Of a stretch of DNA of 64,000 nucleotides, positions 11,210 through 20,118 are shown piece after piece (position 1 is the stretch's first letter; each line of letters starts with the position of its first letter). A program made the translations under genes and the position numbers. The notes below the pieces were generated by a model. It was not told the DNA's origin. It did no database searches and saw only the letters and a program-made list of their open reading frames with translations. The DNA comes from Streptomyces venezuelae (GTDB lineage Bacteria > Actinomycetota > Actinomycetes > Streptomycetales > Streptomycetaceae): positions 5,244,501-5,308,500 of the forward strand of contig NZ_CP029189.1 in NCBI RefSeq assembly GCF_008642275.1. Direction: 5' to 3'.

Positions 11210-13399
11210 ATGAAACCCACCGAAAGCGCCGACCCGTCACCTGAATTCGGCGGGGAACTCCCGTCCATGCGGGCGGGCAGGGCGGGCAGGCCCGGGGTCC
11301 TGGGTGCCAGGCCTCCGGAGACCCGACCGGTCCACACCGCTGCGGGCGGGCAGGAGCGGCGCGGTGTGCTGCCCTTCCTCGTCGTGGGCCTCGCCGTCAC
11401 GGTGCTCACCATCGGCATCGTCTCCGCGCTGAGCGGCCGTCATGCCCTGTTCCCCGGCGGGCCGGTCGGCTGGGCGCTGGCCCTCCTCACCGGCATCATC
11501 GTCGGCCACCTCGTCGCCCTCGGCCGCGACCGCTGGTGGGGCGGCACCGGATCGGGCGCCGCGCTCACCCTCGGCGTGCTCATCCTCTACGGATGGGTCC
11601 CCGCCGGACTGGTCTCGCTGGCCGTGGTCTCCCTGGTCGGGGCCGCGCGCCGGCACCGCTGGCGGCAGGGGCTGCTGCACGGTTCCGTGGACATCCTCGG
11701 CATCGGAGCCGGCGCCCTCGTACTCGCCGCGTTCGGCGAGGTGCCCTCCGTCGAGACCCCCTGGCCCCCGACCTCGTGGGGGCTGGAGGCGATCCCCGAG
11801 ATCGTCCTCGTCGCCGTCGCCTACCTGCTCGCCACCCGGTTCCTGCTCTGGGTCGCGCTGGCCCCGCGCGGTGACGGCCTGCCCACCGTCGCCCGCACCG
11901 CCCTGCTCCGGCAGGCCTTAGTCGCGGTGGCACTGCTCGGCATCGCCCCCCTGATCTGCGTCGTCGCCGTCAGCCTGCCGGTGCTGCTGCCGCTGTTCGC
12001 CGTACCGCTGATCGCCTTGGACTCCACCCTGTGGATCGCCCGGGCGCGCGCCGAGGAACAGCTGCGGGACCCGCTGACCGGGCTGCCCAACCGGCAGTGG
12101 CTGCTGGAGCGGGCGTGGTCCGCCCTGGACGAGGCCGAACGTTCCGGCACGCGGGCCGCCCTCGTGCTCATCGACCTGGACCGCTTCCGGGCGGTCAACG
12201 ACACCCTGGGACACCTGGCGGGCGACCGGCTGCTGCTCCAGATCGCCGAGCGGCTGCGCCAGGCGCTGCCCGAGGACGCCGAGGCCGCGCGCCTCGGCGG
12301 CGACGAGTTCGCGGTCCTGCTCCCCTTCGCGGACTCCACCACCAGCGCCCAGCGCATCGCCCGCAACCTGGTCGCGGAGCTCAGCTCCCCCCTCGACCTG
12401 GACGGCCTCACGCTCGTCCTGGAGGCCAGCGCGGGCCTCGCCGTCTTCCCCGACCACGCGCTCGACGCGGAGGGCCTGCTGCGGCGCGCGGACGTGGCGA
12501 TGTACCAGGCGAAGCGCGACCGGACGGGCGTCGAGGTGTACGAGTCCAAGCGGGACAGCAACACCCCCGACCGCCTGGGCCTGCTCGGCGACCTCCGCAG
12601 AGCCCTCGACGCCGGCGAAGTGGAACTCCACTACCAGCCGAAGGTCCGCTTCGACGGCCAGGTCGCCGGGTTGGAAGCCCTGGTGCGCTGGGTGCACCCG
12701 GAACGCGGCAGGGTGTCCCCGGACGAGTTCATCGCGATCGCCGAGACCTCCGGGCTGATGCCGCACCTGACGGAGTACGTACTGGAGACGGCCCTCGCCC
12801 AGGTGGCGCGGTGGCGGGCCCAGGGCCTCAAGGTCCCGGTGGCGGTCAACGTGTCGCCCCGCGACGTCCACACCCCGGGTTTCGCGGGCGCGGTCGCCGC
12901 CCGACTGGCCCGCCACGGGGTCCCGGCGAGCGGGCTGCAGCTGGAGATAACGGAACACGTCCTGCTGGAGGACCCCCAGCGGGCGGCCGACACCATGGCC
13001 GGGCTCACCGGCCACGGCGTGAAGATGTCCCTGGACGACTTCGGCACCGGCTACTCCTCGCTCGTCCACCTGCGCCGCCTGCCGGTCAGCGAGCTGAAGA
13101 TCGACCGCTCGTTCGTCGGCCGGCTGGCGGTCGACACGCAGGACGCGGAGATCGTCCGCTGCACGGTGGACCTCGCGCACTCGCTGGGCCTGCTGGTCGT
13201 GGCGGAGGGCGTCGAGGACGACGAGACCTGGGAGCGGCTGCGGGACCTGGGCTGCGACGCCGTCCAGGGCTGGCTCGTCGCCGCCGCCATGCCGCCGCAG
13301 GAGGCCACCGCCTGGCTGCTGGCCCGCGGCGAGCGCGGCTGGCGCCGCCCGGCGGACATCACGGCCGAGCTGGCCGCGGCCGAGGCCGACGCGGTCTGA
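11210..13399 (+). CDS. rmdB: Membrane GGDEF-EAL c-di-GMP protein, probable RmdB
   Basis: 729 aa; ATG 11210 is chosen for its GAGAGG Shine-Dalgarno. About six membrane helices (residues 45-270) precede a GGDEF domain ([10 protein letters not shown] ... RLGGDEF) and an EAL domain. The EAL domain keeps the residues needed for phosphodiesterase activity: EAL in LEALVRW, Asn in [32 protein letters not shown] and QGW. The RxxD inhibitory site before GGDEF is absent. Its position after ligA and before gatCAB matches what I recall for S. coelicolor RmdB (SCO5495), reported to be a c-di-GMP phosphodiesterase affecting development. Net hydrolysis is the likely activity here. Confidence 0.88.
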   Translation: MKPTESADPSPEFGGELPSMRAGRAGRPGVLGARPPETRPVHTAAGGQERRGVLPFLVVGLAVTVLTIGIVSALSGRHALFPGGPVGWALALLTGIIVGHLVALGRDRWWGGTGSGAALTLGVLILYGWVPAGLVSLAVVSLVGAARRHRWRQGLLHGSVDILGIGAGALVLAAFGEVPSVETPWPPTSWGLEAIPEIVLVAVAYLLATRFLLWVALAPRGDGLPTVARTALLRQALVAVALLGIAPLICVVAVSLPVLLPLFAVPLIALDSTLWIARARAEEQLRDPLTGLPNRQWLLERAWSALDEAERSGTRAALVLIDLDRFRAVNDTLGHLAGDRLLLQIAERLRQALPEDAEAARLGGDEFAVLLPFADSTTSAQRIARNLVAELSSPLDLDGLTLVLEASAGLAVFPDHALDAEGLLRRADVAMYQAKRDRTGVEVYESKRDSNTPDRLGLLGDLRRALDAGEVELHYQPKVRFDGQVAGLEALVRWVHPERGRVSPDEFIAIAETSGLMPHLTEYVLETALAQVARWRAQGLKVPVAVNVSPRDVHTPGFAGAVAARLARHGVPASGLQLEITEHVLLEDPQRAADTMAGLTGHGVKMSLDDFGTGYSSLVHLRRLPVSELKIDRSFVGRLAVDTQDAEIVRCTVDLAHSLGLLVVAEGVEDDETWERLRDLGCDAVQGWLVAAAMPPQEATAWLLARGERGWRRPADITAELAAAEADAV

Positions 13400-13432
13400 C
13401 CGGCGCCGGCCGGGTCGGGCGCGGCGCCGCTG

Positions 13433-13560
13433 CCGGGGCTCCGCCCCAGACCCCGGGCCTCGAACGCCGGCACCACCAGCCCCGCCGGCGTTCGAGGCGC
13501 GGGGTTCGGGGCGGAGCCCCGGATCTTCGAGCCCCGCCGGCGTCGGAGGCGCGGGTCCGG
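13433..13560. repeat. Streptomyces-type intergenic inverted repeat
   Basis: Left arm 13433-13471 (starting CCGGGGCTCCGCCCC) and right arm 13484-13522 (ending GGGGCGGAGCCCCGG) form a long imperfect hairpin carrying CGAACGCCGGC / GCCGGCGTTCG near the loop. A further partial copy (GAGCCCCGCCGGCGTCGGAGGCGCGGG) follows at about 13530-13557. GCTCCGCCCC ... CGAACGCCGGC elements are dispersed widely in Streptomyces intergenic regions. Here it separates the GGDEF-EAL gene from gatC and may also end its transcription. Confidence 0.85.
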
Positions 13561-13626
13561 GCGGCGCCGACGGCTCCGAGCAGCTGCCCGGGCCAAACCG
13601 TTTCGCAGGCCGGCCGCCGCGCCCCA

Positions 13627-13632
13627 TAGGAT
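13627..13632 (+). promoter_or_regulatory. Probable -10 box of the gatC operon
   Basis: TAGGAT, the usual vegetative -10 of this genus, 45 bp before gatC. The -35 region is weak (TTTCGC about 20 bp upstream). Transcription would start near 13638. Confidence 0.4.
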
Positions 13633-13676
13633 TGGGTCCGAAACGAAACATCCACCCACCCCCAGAGGATCGCTGC

Positions 13677-13973
13677 ATGCCTGGCATTACGCGCGAGGAG
13701 GTCGTCCACCTCGCTCGGCTGGCGCGCCTTGAGCTGTCCAGCAACGAGCTGGATCACTTCGCCGGACAGCTCGGCGACATCATCGGCGCGGTCGCCCGCG
13801 TCTCCGAGGTCGCCGACCAAGACGTCCCGCCGACCTCCCACCCGCTGCCGCTGACGAACGTCATGCGCGCGGACGAGGTCCGTCCGTCGCTCACCCCCGA
13901 GCAGGCGCTCTCCGGTGCTCCCGCCCAGGAGCAGCAGCGTTTCAAGGTGCCGCAGATCCTGGGGGAGGACTAA
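13677..13973 (+). CDS. gatC: Asp-tRNA(Asn)/Glu-tRNA(Gln) amidotransferase subunit C
   Basis: 98 aa from ATG 13677 ([20 protein letters not shown]). GatC is the small subunit that wraps around and stabilises GatA and GatB; its hallmark start ([10 protein letters not shown]) and LxxI/V repeats followed by a conserved C-terminal KVPQILGED are present. First gene of gatC-gatA-orf-gatB, 5 bp before gatA. Confidence 0.96.
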   Translation: MPGITREEVVHLARLARLELSSNELDHFAGQLGDIIGAVARVSEVADQDVPPTSHPLPLTNVMRADEVRPSLTPEQALSGAPAQEQQRFKVPQILGED

Positions 13974-13978
13974 CAACC

Positions 13979-15472
13979 ATGGTCGACATCATCAAGCTCA
14001 CGGCCGCCCAGACCGCCGAGAAGATCGCCTCCGGCGAGCTCACGGCCGTCGAGGTGACCGAGGCCCACCTGGCCCGCATCGACGCCACCGACGAGAAGGT
14101 CAACGCCTTCCTGCACGTGGACCGCGAGGGTGCGCTCGCCCAGGCCCGCGCCGTCGACGCCAAGCGCGCGGCCGGCGAGAAGCTCGGCCCGCTGGCCGGC
14201 GTGCCCCTCGCCCTCAAGGACATCTTCACCACCGTCGGGGTCCCGACCACCGTCGGTTCGAAGATCCTCGAAGGCTGGATCCCGCCCTACGACGCCACCC
14301 TGACGCGCAAGCTGAAGGAAGCCGGCGTCGTCATCCTCGGCAAGACCAACATGGACGAGTTCGCCATGGGGTCCTCCACCGAGAACAGCGCCTACGGCCC
14401 CACCGGCAACCCCTGGGACCTCACCCGGATCCCCGGCGGCTCCGGCGGCGGCTCCGCGGCGGCCCTCGCCGCCTTCCAGGCCCCGCTCGCGATCGGCACG
14501 GACACCGGCGGCTCCATCCGCCAGCCCGCCGCCGTCACCGGCACGGTCGGCGTGAAGCCCACGTACGGCGGTGTCTCCCGCTACGGCATGGTCGCCTTCT
14601 CCTCCTCCCTCGACCAGGGCGGGCCCTGCGCCCGTACGGTCCTGGACGCGGCCCTCCTGCACGAGGTCATCGCCGGGCACGACCCGCTCGACTCCACCTC
14701 CATCGACGCCCCGGTCCCGCCGGTCGTCGAGGCCGCCCGCAACGGCTCCGTCGCCGGGATGCGCGTCGGTGTGGTCAAGCAGTTCGCCGGCGAGGGCTAC
14801 CAGGCCGGTGTCGTCCAGCGCTTCAACGAGTCGGTGGAGCTCCTCAAGGAGCTCGGCGCCGAGATCGTCGAGCTGGACTGCCCGTCCTTCGACCTCGCGA
14901 TGGCCGCGTACTACCTGATCGCGCCGTCCGAGTGCTCCTCCAACCTGGCCCGCTTCGACGCCATGCGCTACGGCCTGCGCGTCGGCGACGACGGCACGAA
15001 GTCCGCCGAGGACGTCACCGCCCTGACCCGCGAGGCCGGCTTCGGCGACGAGGTCAAGCGCCGCATCATCCTCGGCACCTACGCGCTCAGCTCCGGCTAC
15101 TACGACGCGTACTACGGCTCGGCCCAGAAGGTCCGCACGCTCATCACGCAGGACTTCGAGAAGTCCTTCGAGAAGGTCGACGTGATCGTCTCCCCGACGA
15201 CCCCGACCACCGCCTTCCCCATCGGCGAGCGCACCGACGACCCGCTCGCCATGTACCTCGCGGACCTGTGCACCATCCCGACCAACCTGGCCGGCAACTC
15301 CGCCATGTCGCTCCCCTGCGGCCTGGCACCGGAGGACGGTCTCCCGGTCGGGCTCCAGATCATCGCCCCGGCGATGAAGGACGACCGGCTCTACAAGGTC
15401 GGTGCCGCCGTGGAGGCGGCCTTCGTCGCGCGCTGGGGTCACCCGCTGCTTGAGGAGGCACCGTCGCTGTGA
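13979..15472 (+). CDS. gatA: Asp-tRNA(Asn)/Glu-tRNA(Gln) amidotransferase subunit A (glutaminase)
   Basis: 497 aa. GatA releases ammonia from glutamine and channels it to GatB to amidate mischarged Glu-tRNA(Gln) or Asp-tRNA(Asn). The amidase-signature triad is visible: Lys 80 (LALKDIF), cis-Ser 155 (GGSGGGS) and nucleophile Ser 179 ([12 protein letters not shown]). Length is normal. Its stop overlaps the GTG start of the 81-aa protein by 4 bp, so the operon is tightly coupled. Confidence 0.97.
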   Translation: MVDIIKLTAAQTAEKIASGELTAVEVTEAHLARIDATDEKVNAFLHVDREGALAQARAVDAKRAAGEKLGPLAGVPLALKDIFTTVGVPTTVGSKILEGWIPPYDATLTRKLKEAGVVILGKTNMDEFAMGSSTENSAYGPTGNPWDLTRIPGGSGGGSAAALAAFQAPLAIGTDTGGSIRQPAAVTGTVGVKPTYGGVSRYGMVAFSSSLDQGGPCARTVLDAALLHEVIAGHDPLDSTSIDAPVPPVVEAARNGSVAGMRVGVVKQFAGEGYQAGVVQRFNESVELLKELGAEIVELDCPSFDLAMAAYYLIAPSECSSNLARFDAMRYGLRVGDDGTKSAEDVTALTREAGFGDEVKRRIILGTYALSSGYYDAYYGSAQKVRTLITQDFEKSFEKVDVIVSPTTPTTAFPIGERTDDPLAMYLADLCTIPTNLAGNSAMSLPCGLAPEDGLPVGLQIIAPAMKDDRLYKVGAAVEAAFVARWGHPLLEEAPSL

Positions 15473-15714
15473 GCACCAGTGCACTGACCAAGGCCAAGGG
15501 CTTCAAGAAGTCCAAGACCGGCACGTACCTGTCGATCGGCACCACCGCCTTCGGCGCCATCAGCGTGATCAAGCAGGTCAAGAAGGCCCGCAGCGAGCAC
15601 GACGTGCTGAAGCTGGTCGACGCCGCCGTGTCCGCCGCCGCCATCGTCACCGGCCTCGCGATCCTGTACCGCGAGCTGAAGCGCCTGGGCGACGACGACG
15701 TCCTGCTGGGCTGA
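15469..15714 (+). CDS. 81-aa membrane protein inside the gat operon
   Basis: GTG 15469 overlaps the gatA stop (GTGA). The protein is basic at the start ([18 protein letters not shown]), then has a first apolar segment ([19 protein letters not shown]) and a second ([22 protein letters not shown]). It is probably a short membrane or membrane-associated protein. No known GatCAB subunit looks like this. A hypothetical gene occupies the same slot in S. coelicolor, as far as I recall (SCO5500), so it is conserved rather than accidental. Function unknown. Confidence 0.85.
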   Translation: MSTSALTKAKGFKKSKTGTYLSIGTTAFGAISVIKQVKKARSEHDVLKLVDAAVSAAAIVTGLAILYRELKRLGDDDVLLG

Positions 15715-15730
15715 GAGGGAAAGTTTCACC

Positions 15731-17242
15731 GTGACCACCTTCACCGAACTGCTCTCGTACGAGGACGCTCTCGCCTCGTACGACCCCGTCATGGGCCTTG
15801 AGGTCCATGTCGAGCTCGGCACCAAGACCAAGATGTTCTGCGGCTGCTCCACCGAGCTGGGCGCCGAGCCCAACTCGCAGACCTGCCCGACCTGCCTCGG
15901 TCTGCCCGGCTCGCTGCCGGTCGTCAACGCCATCGGCGTCGAGTCGGCCATCAAGATCGGTCTCGCGCTGAACTGCGAGATCGCCGAGTGGTGCCGCTTC
16001 GCCCGGAAGAACTACTTCTATCCGGACATGCCGAAGAACTTCCAGACCTCCCAGTACGACGAGCCCATCGCCTTCAACGGCTTCCTGGACGTCCAGCTGG
16101 AGGACGGCGAGATCTTCCGCGTGGAGATCGAGCGCGCCCACATGGAGGAGGACACCGGCAAGTCGCTGCACGTCGGCGGCGCCACCGGCCGTATCCACGG
16201 CGCGTCCCACTCCCTGCTGGACTACAACCGGGCCGGCATCCCGCTCATCGAGATCGTCACCAAGCCCATCGAGGGCGCGGGCGAGCGGGCCCCCGAGGTC
16301 GCCAAGGCGTACGTCGCGGAGCTGCGCGAGGTCATCAAGGCGCTCGGCGTCTCCGAGGCCCGCATGGACAAGGGCCAGATGCGCTGCGACGTGAACCTGT
16401 CGCTGCGTCCGACCCCGGAGTCCGAGTTCGGCACGCGTTCGGAGACCAAGAACGTCAACTCCCTGCGTTCCGTGGAGCGCGCGGCCCGCTTCGAGATCCA
16501 GCGCCACGCGGCGGTGCTCTCGTCGGGCGGCTCGATCGTGCAGGAGACCCGGCACTTCCACGAGGAGGACGGCTCCACCACCGCCGGCCGCATCAAGGAC
16601 AACGCCGAGGACTACCGGTACTTCCCGGAGCCCGACCTGGTCCCCGTCGCCCCGTCCCGCGAGTGGGTCGAGGAGCTGCGCGGCGGTCTGCCCGAGATGC
16701 CGCGCGTGCGCCGCAACCGGCTCCGCGAGGAGTGGGACGTCACCGAGCACGACATGCAGTCGATCCTCAACGCGGGTGCGGTGGACTCCATCGTCGCCAC
16801 GATCGAGGCCGGTGCCGACTCGACGGCCGCGCGCAAGTGGTGGATGGGCGAGCTGGCCCGCAACGCCAACGAGCAGGGCGTCGTCGTCGACGAGCTGCCG
16901 ATCACCCCGGCCCAGGTGGCCCGGGTCGCGGCCCTGGTCGCCGACGGTTCGCTCAACGACAAGCTGGCCCGCAAGGTCCTCGAAGGCGTCCTCGCCGGCG
17001 AGGGCACCCCGGACGAGGTCGTCGAGAAGCGCGGCCTGAAGGTCGTCTCCGACGAGGGCGCGCTCGGCGCGGCCGTGGACGAGGCCATCGCGGGCAACGC
17101 GGCCATCGCGGACAAGATCCGCGGCGGCAAGATCGCCGCGGTGGGCGCCCTGGTCGGAGCGGTCATGAAGACCACCCGTGGCCAGGCCGACGCGGCGCGC
17201 GTCAAGGAGCTCATCCTGGAGCGCCTGGGCGTCTCCGAGTAA
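15731..17242 (+). CDS. gatB: Asp-tRNA(Asn)/Glu-tRNA(Gln) amidotransferase subunit B (kinase/amidase)
   Basis: 503 aa from GTG 15731 after GAGAGGGAAAG. GatB phosphorylates the mischarged aminoacyl-tRNA and transfers ammonia. The cradle domain contains the four-Cys zinc motif (FCGCSTEL ... [12 protein letters not shown]), the GLEVHVEL start motif, [17 protein letters not shown], and [10 protein letters not shown]. The C-terminal helical and YqeY-like tRNA-binding tail (about 350-503) ends normally. Last gene of the operon; a strong terminator follows. Confidence 0.97.
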   Translation: MTTFTELLSYEDALASYDPVMGLEVHVELGTKTKMFCGCSTELGAEPNSQTCPTCLGLPGSLPVVNAIGVESAIKIGLALNCEIAEWCRFARKNYFYPDMPKNFQTSQYDEPIAFNGFLDVQLEDGEIFRVEIERAHMEEDTGKSLHVGGATGRIHGASHSLLDYNRAGIPLIEIVTKPIEGAGERAPEVAKAYVAELREVIKALGVSEARMDKGQMRCDVNLSLRPTPESEFGTRSETKNVNSLRSVERAARFEIQRHAAVLSSGGSIVQETRHFHEEDGSTTAGRIKDNAEDYRYFPEPDLVPVAPSREWVEELRGGLPEMPRVRRNRLREEWDVTEHDMQSILNAGAVDSIVATIEAGADSTAARKWWMGELARNANEQGVVVDELPITPAQVARVAALVADGSLNDKLARKVLEGVLAGEGTPDEVVEKRGLKVVSDEGALGAAVDEAIAGNAAIADKIRGGKIAAVGALVGAVMKTTRGQADAARVKELILERLGVSE

Positions 17243-17254
17243 GCCTCCTTTCGT

Positions 17255-17295
17255 ACGACGGCCCCGCACCGGACTTCCCGGTGCGGGGCCGTCGT
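17255..17295. terminator. Terminator between gatB and the kinase gene (bidirectional)
   Basis: A perfect 18-bp stem (left arm 17255-17272, right arm 17278-17295; ACGACGGCCCCGCACCGG on the left) with a 5-nt loop. The genes on either side converge, so it can serve both. Confidence 0.85.
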
Positions 17296-17371
17296 CGTTC
17301 AGACCGGGTGCGGGGTGACCGCGCACGGCGGGCGCGCGGTCCGCGGCCCCCGTGAGCGGACCGCTCTGGCG

Positions 17372-19324
17372 TCAGCGCGTCAGCTGCGGCCCGGCGATGA
17401 CCACCTTGCCGACGTCGCAGCCGGCCTCCACCTTGAGCCGCAGGCGCAGGGCGCCGTTGACCTCCACTCTCTTGGTGATCGGATTGCCCAGCGTGACCAG
17501 CTCGGAGAAGGCGGCGGGCTGGCCGTCGAGCGCGATGGTGACCCGGCCCTTCTCATGGCTGGAGCCGTCGTCGATCCCGGCCGTGAAGTCCAGGTACTTC
17601 CACTCACGGTTGAGGTCGAACTCCGCGATCGCGTCGCCGTTGCAGCCCAGGTCGGCGATGAACGCGGCGCCGTACTGCTTGGTGTTGATCTTCGCTGCCC
17701 CGACGACGAAGTCACCCAGTCCGTCGACGGCGCTCATGACGGTCAGATCGGCGGCGTTGACGCCCGGAGCGACGCCCCCGGGAGGCTTGGAGGCCGTGCC
17801 GGTGGGCTGGGTCAGGGGCGCGTCGGCGCCGGTCCCGGACGGGCCGGGGGACGCGGAGGCGGACGGGGTCGGCAGGTCGGGGGCGGCGGAGCTCGCCGCC
17901 CCGGCCGGCTTGTCGCTCCCGGCCGCCCGGTCCGGCCCCTGGTCCTTGTCCTTCAGCAGCTGTACGCCGGCCACCGCGAGCGCGGCGAGGACGAGCACCC
18001 CGGCCACCGAGCCCACGACCAGGCCGGTCCGCCGCTTCTTCTTCGGGACTACGGGCCCGGGGGCGGGAGCCGGGGCGGGTGCCGGGTTCAGGTTGTACGT
18101 CGGCCCGTACCCGGCGGGCACCGCCGACGGCTCCGGCTGCGGGGCGGGAGCGGTGACGGGAGCGGTGGCAGGTCCCGTCGTGGCGGCTTCGAGCGGCTGG
18201 ACCGGCGGCGCGGCCGGGGCGTACCCGGGCGGCGGCGCCGTCACCGGCGCTCCCGTGGGCGGCGGCGTGACCGGCTGCGGCGGGACCGCCGGCGGCGCGG
18301 CGACCTGCGGCGCGGCCACCTGCGGCGCGACCACCGGCGGTGGCGGTGCGGCCGGCCGGGGCGGAGCCTCCTGGGCGGCGCGCTGCGAGGTGGCCGTGGT
18401 CGTGGACACCACCGCGTGGCGGATGTCCTTCATCCAGCCGGCCAGGAGCACCGGCCGCTTCCCCGGGTCGGCCGAGCAGATCGCGGTGATGCGCGCCCGC
18501 TGCTCGGCGTCCAGCACGGCGATCTGCGGCAGCGCGGCCAGCGCCTGCGCCAGCTGCTCCGGTGTGGCGGGCGGGGACTCCCCGCTGAGCAGGAAGTACG
18601 CGATGGCCCCGAAGGCGTACCGGTCCGTGCCCGGGGTCCGCTTGCCGTCGAAGACCTCGGGCGCCGCGTAGCCCGGGGTGAACCAGACCTCGGCCGTCTG
18701 GTGGTCGGCGGTCAGCTTGCTGAGGCCGAAGTCCACCAGGGTCGCCTGCCCGTAGGCGTCGACCATCACGTTGCCGGGGGACAGGTCGCCGTGGACGACC
18801 TGGCGCCCGGACGGGGTGGCCTTCCCCGAGTGCAGCCAGTCCAGTACGTCGGCCAGCTGCTCCAGCGTGCGCATCACCTCGCGCCGCTCGGCAGCCGTGG
18901 CCAGCGTGCGTTCGGCCCGCCAGTCGCGCAGGTCGAGCCCGTCGACGTGGTTCATGACGAGGACGAGCGCCCGTCCGGTCAGGGTCGAGGACTCCCCGGG
19001 CCGGTGGATCGGCGGTCCCTCGAAGTGCTCGCGCACGCCCACGACACCGGGTCGGTGGACGAACCGCAGCAGCTCGGCCTGTTCGTTCCACTTCTGGCTG
19101 ATCCGGTCGAAGACGTCCGGGGTGATGGTCGTCTTGGAGTCGAGCACTTTGACGACCACGGGTTCGGATCCGCCGGCGAGTTCGATCTCGGCGAGATAGA
19201 GCACGGCCTCCCCGCCGCGCCCGATCGAGCGGAGCAGGCGGTACCGGTCGGCTGCCGCGTCCGGACCGATGTGCAGGTTCTGACTGGTCAATGTCCCCCA
19301 CCTCAAGCTGCTTTGAGAGGTCAT
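17372..19324 (-). CDS. Transmembrane Ser/Thr protein kinase with extracytoplasmic C-terminal domain
   Basis: 650 aa from ATG 19324; a TTG at 19291 behind GAGGTGGGG is an alternative. The kinase domain spans about 27-300: Gly loop IGRGGEAV 34-41, Lys 59 (VVVKV), HGD at 178-180 in place of HRD with Asn 185, DFG 198-200, APE 220-222. The HGD form and the short activation loop make strong RD-type activation unlikely. A Pro/Ala-rich stretch (310-425) leads to one membrane helix (about 433-455), a Ser/Pro linker, and an outer domain of about 110 residues resembling NPCBM/carbohydrate-binding beta modules. Such kinases couple an outside signal to cytoplasmic phosphorylation. Ligand unknown. Confidence 0.88.
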   Translation of the reverse strand: MTSQSSLRWGTLTSQNLHIGPDAAADRYRLLRSIGRGGEAVLYLAEIELAGGSEPVVVKVLDSKTTITPDVFDRISQKWNEQAELLRFVHRPGVVGVREHFEGPPIHRPGESSTLTGRALVLVMNHVDGLDLRDWRAERTLATAAERREVMRTLEQLADVLDWLHSGKATPSGRQVVHGDLSPGNVMVDAYGQATLVDFGLSKLTADHQTAEVWFTPGYAAPEVFDGKRTPGTDRYAFGAIAYFLLSGESPPATPEQLAQALAALPQIAVLDAEQRARITAICSADPGKRPVLLAGWMKDIRHAVVSTTTATSQRAAQEAPPRPAAPPPPVVAPQVAAPQVAAPPAVPPQPVTPPPTGAPVTAPPPGYAPAAPPVQPLEAATTGPATAPVTAPAPQPEPSAVPAGYGPTYNLNPAPAPAPAPGPVVPKKKRRTGLVVGSVAGVLVLAALAVAGVQLLKDKDQGPDRAAGSDKPAGAASSAAPDLPTPSASASPGPSGTGADAPLTQPTGTASKPPGGVAPGVNAADLTVMSAVDGLGDFVVGAAKINTKQYGAAFIADLGCNGDAIAEFDLNREWKYLDFTAGIDDGSSHEKGRVTIALDGQPAAFSELVTLGNPITKRVEVNGALRLRLKVEAGCDVGKVVIAGPQLTR

Positions 19325-19445
19325 CAGCTTCCAGCGGGGAGACGGGCGGGGTCAATGGGAATGGGGAATCCCCGTCGGGGTTCACCCTCCCTCCCGCCGG
19401 CGGAGAGCACCGGTGCTCCCGGACGTACCACCGGGCGCCCGGCTC

Positions 19446-19506
19446 CCGGAACCGCCCGAGGGGCGGCTGCCGTTCGCCGGGCGCCCGGTCGAAGAGGCGG
19501 TTCCGG
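19446..19506 (-). terminator. Terminator hairpin after the siderophore-type acetyltransferase
   Basis: CCGGAACCGCC (19446-19456) pairs perfectly with GGCGGTTCCGG (19496-19506), which abuts the stop codon of the gene read leftwards. A second GCCGGGCGCCCGG palindrome sits inside. Confidence 0.6.
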
Positions 19507-20118
19507 TCAGCCCGCCGCCGGTGCGGCCCCCGGAGCGGTGAAGAAGGCCAGCCGGGCCGGCTTGGCCGGGAGGTAGACCTCGGGCAGGTCGATCTCCGGG
19601 AGCACGACCTCCGGCCCGAGGACGAAGCCGGTGCGTTCCATGCGGGCGATGGCCTTGGCGTTGCGGGCGTCCGGTTCCACGACGACGCGGCGCGCGGTGC
19701 CGTCCGAGAACACGAACCCGATGAAGGCGGTTATCAGGGCGCCGGTGAAGCCGTGTTCGGCCTCGCCCGCGGTCGGGCCGATCAGCAGGTGCACGCCCAC
19801 GTCCCCGGGCTGGACGTCGTAGCACTCGCTGACCCGGTCCTCGGCGCAGTCGTACGTCTGGAACAGCGCGACCTGATCGCCGTCGCGGCTCACCATGAAG
19901 GCGTGGTGGGTGGTGCGGCGGTCGACGTCCTCGTAGATCTCCTGGACCAGTTCGCGGCTGGCCTCGCCCATGCCCCAGAAGCGGGCCCGCTCCTGCGTGA
20001 CCCAGCTGTGGATCAGCGCGGAGTCGGCCGCCGGGTCGACGGGGGTGATGGTGACGGTGCCGAAGCCCTCGACGACCTGGGTGTGCACGGGCTGTCTGGC
20101 GGAGATGGCGGAGGTCAT
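19507..20118 (-). CDS. IucB/AlcB-like siderophore acetyltransferase (GNAT)
   Basis: 203 aa from ATG 20118, overlapping the acylase stop by 4 bp (ATGA). It matches the siderophore-biosynthesis acetyltransferase group: TPVDPAADSALIHSWVTQERARFWGM, then VALFQTYDCAEDRV, DVGVHLLIGPTAGEAEHGFTGALITAFIGFVF, and VVVEPDARNAKAIARMERTGF. These enzymes acylate N-hydroxylated diamines or lysine to make hydroxamates. With the acylase it forms an operon downstream of an iron box, which supports a siderophore role. No IucA/IucC-like synthetase or N-hydroxylase is present in the window. Confidence 0.88.
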   Translation of the reverse strand: MTSAISARQPVHTQVVEGFGTVTITPVDPAADSALIHSWVTQERARFWGMGEASRELVQEIYEDVDRRTTHHAFMVSRDGDQVALFQTYDCAEDRVSECYDVQPGDVGVHLLIGPTAGEAEHGFTGALITAFIGFVFSDGTARRVVVEPDARNAKAIARMERTGFVLGPEVVLPEIDLPEVYLPAKPARLAFFTAPGAAPAAG

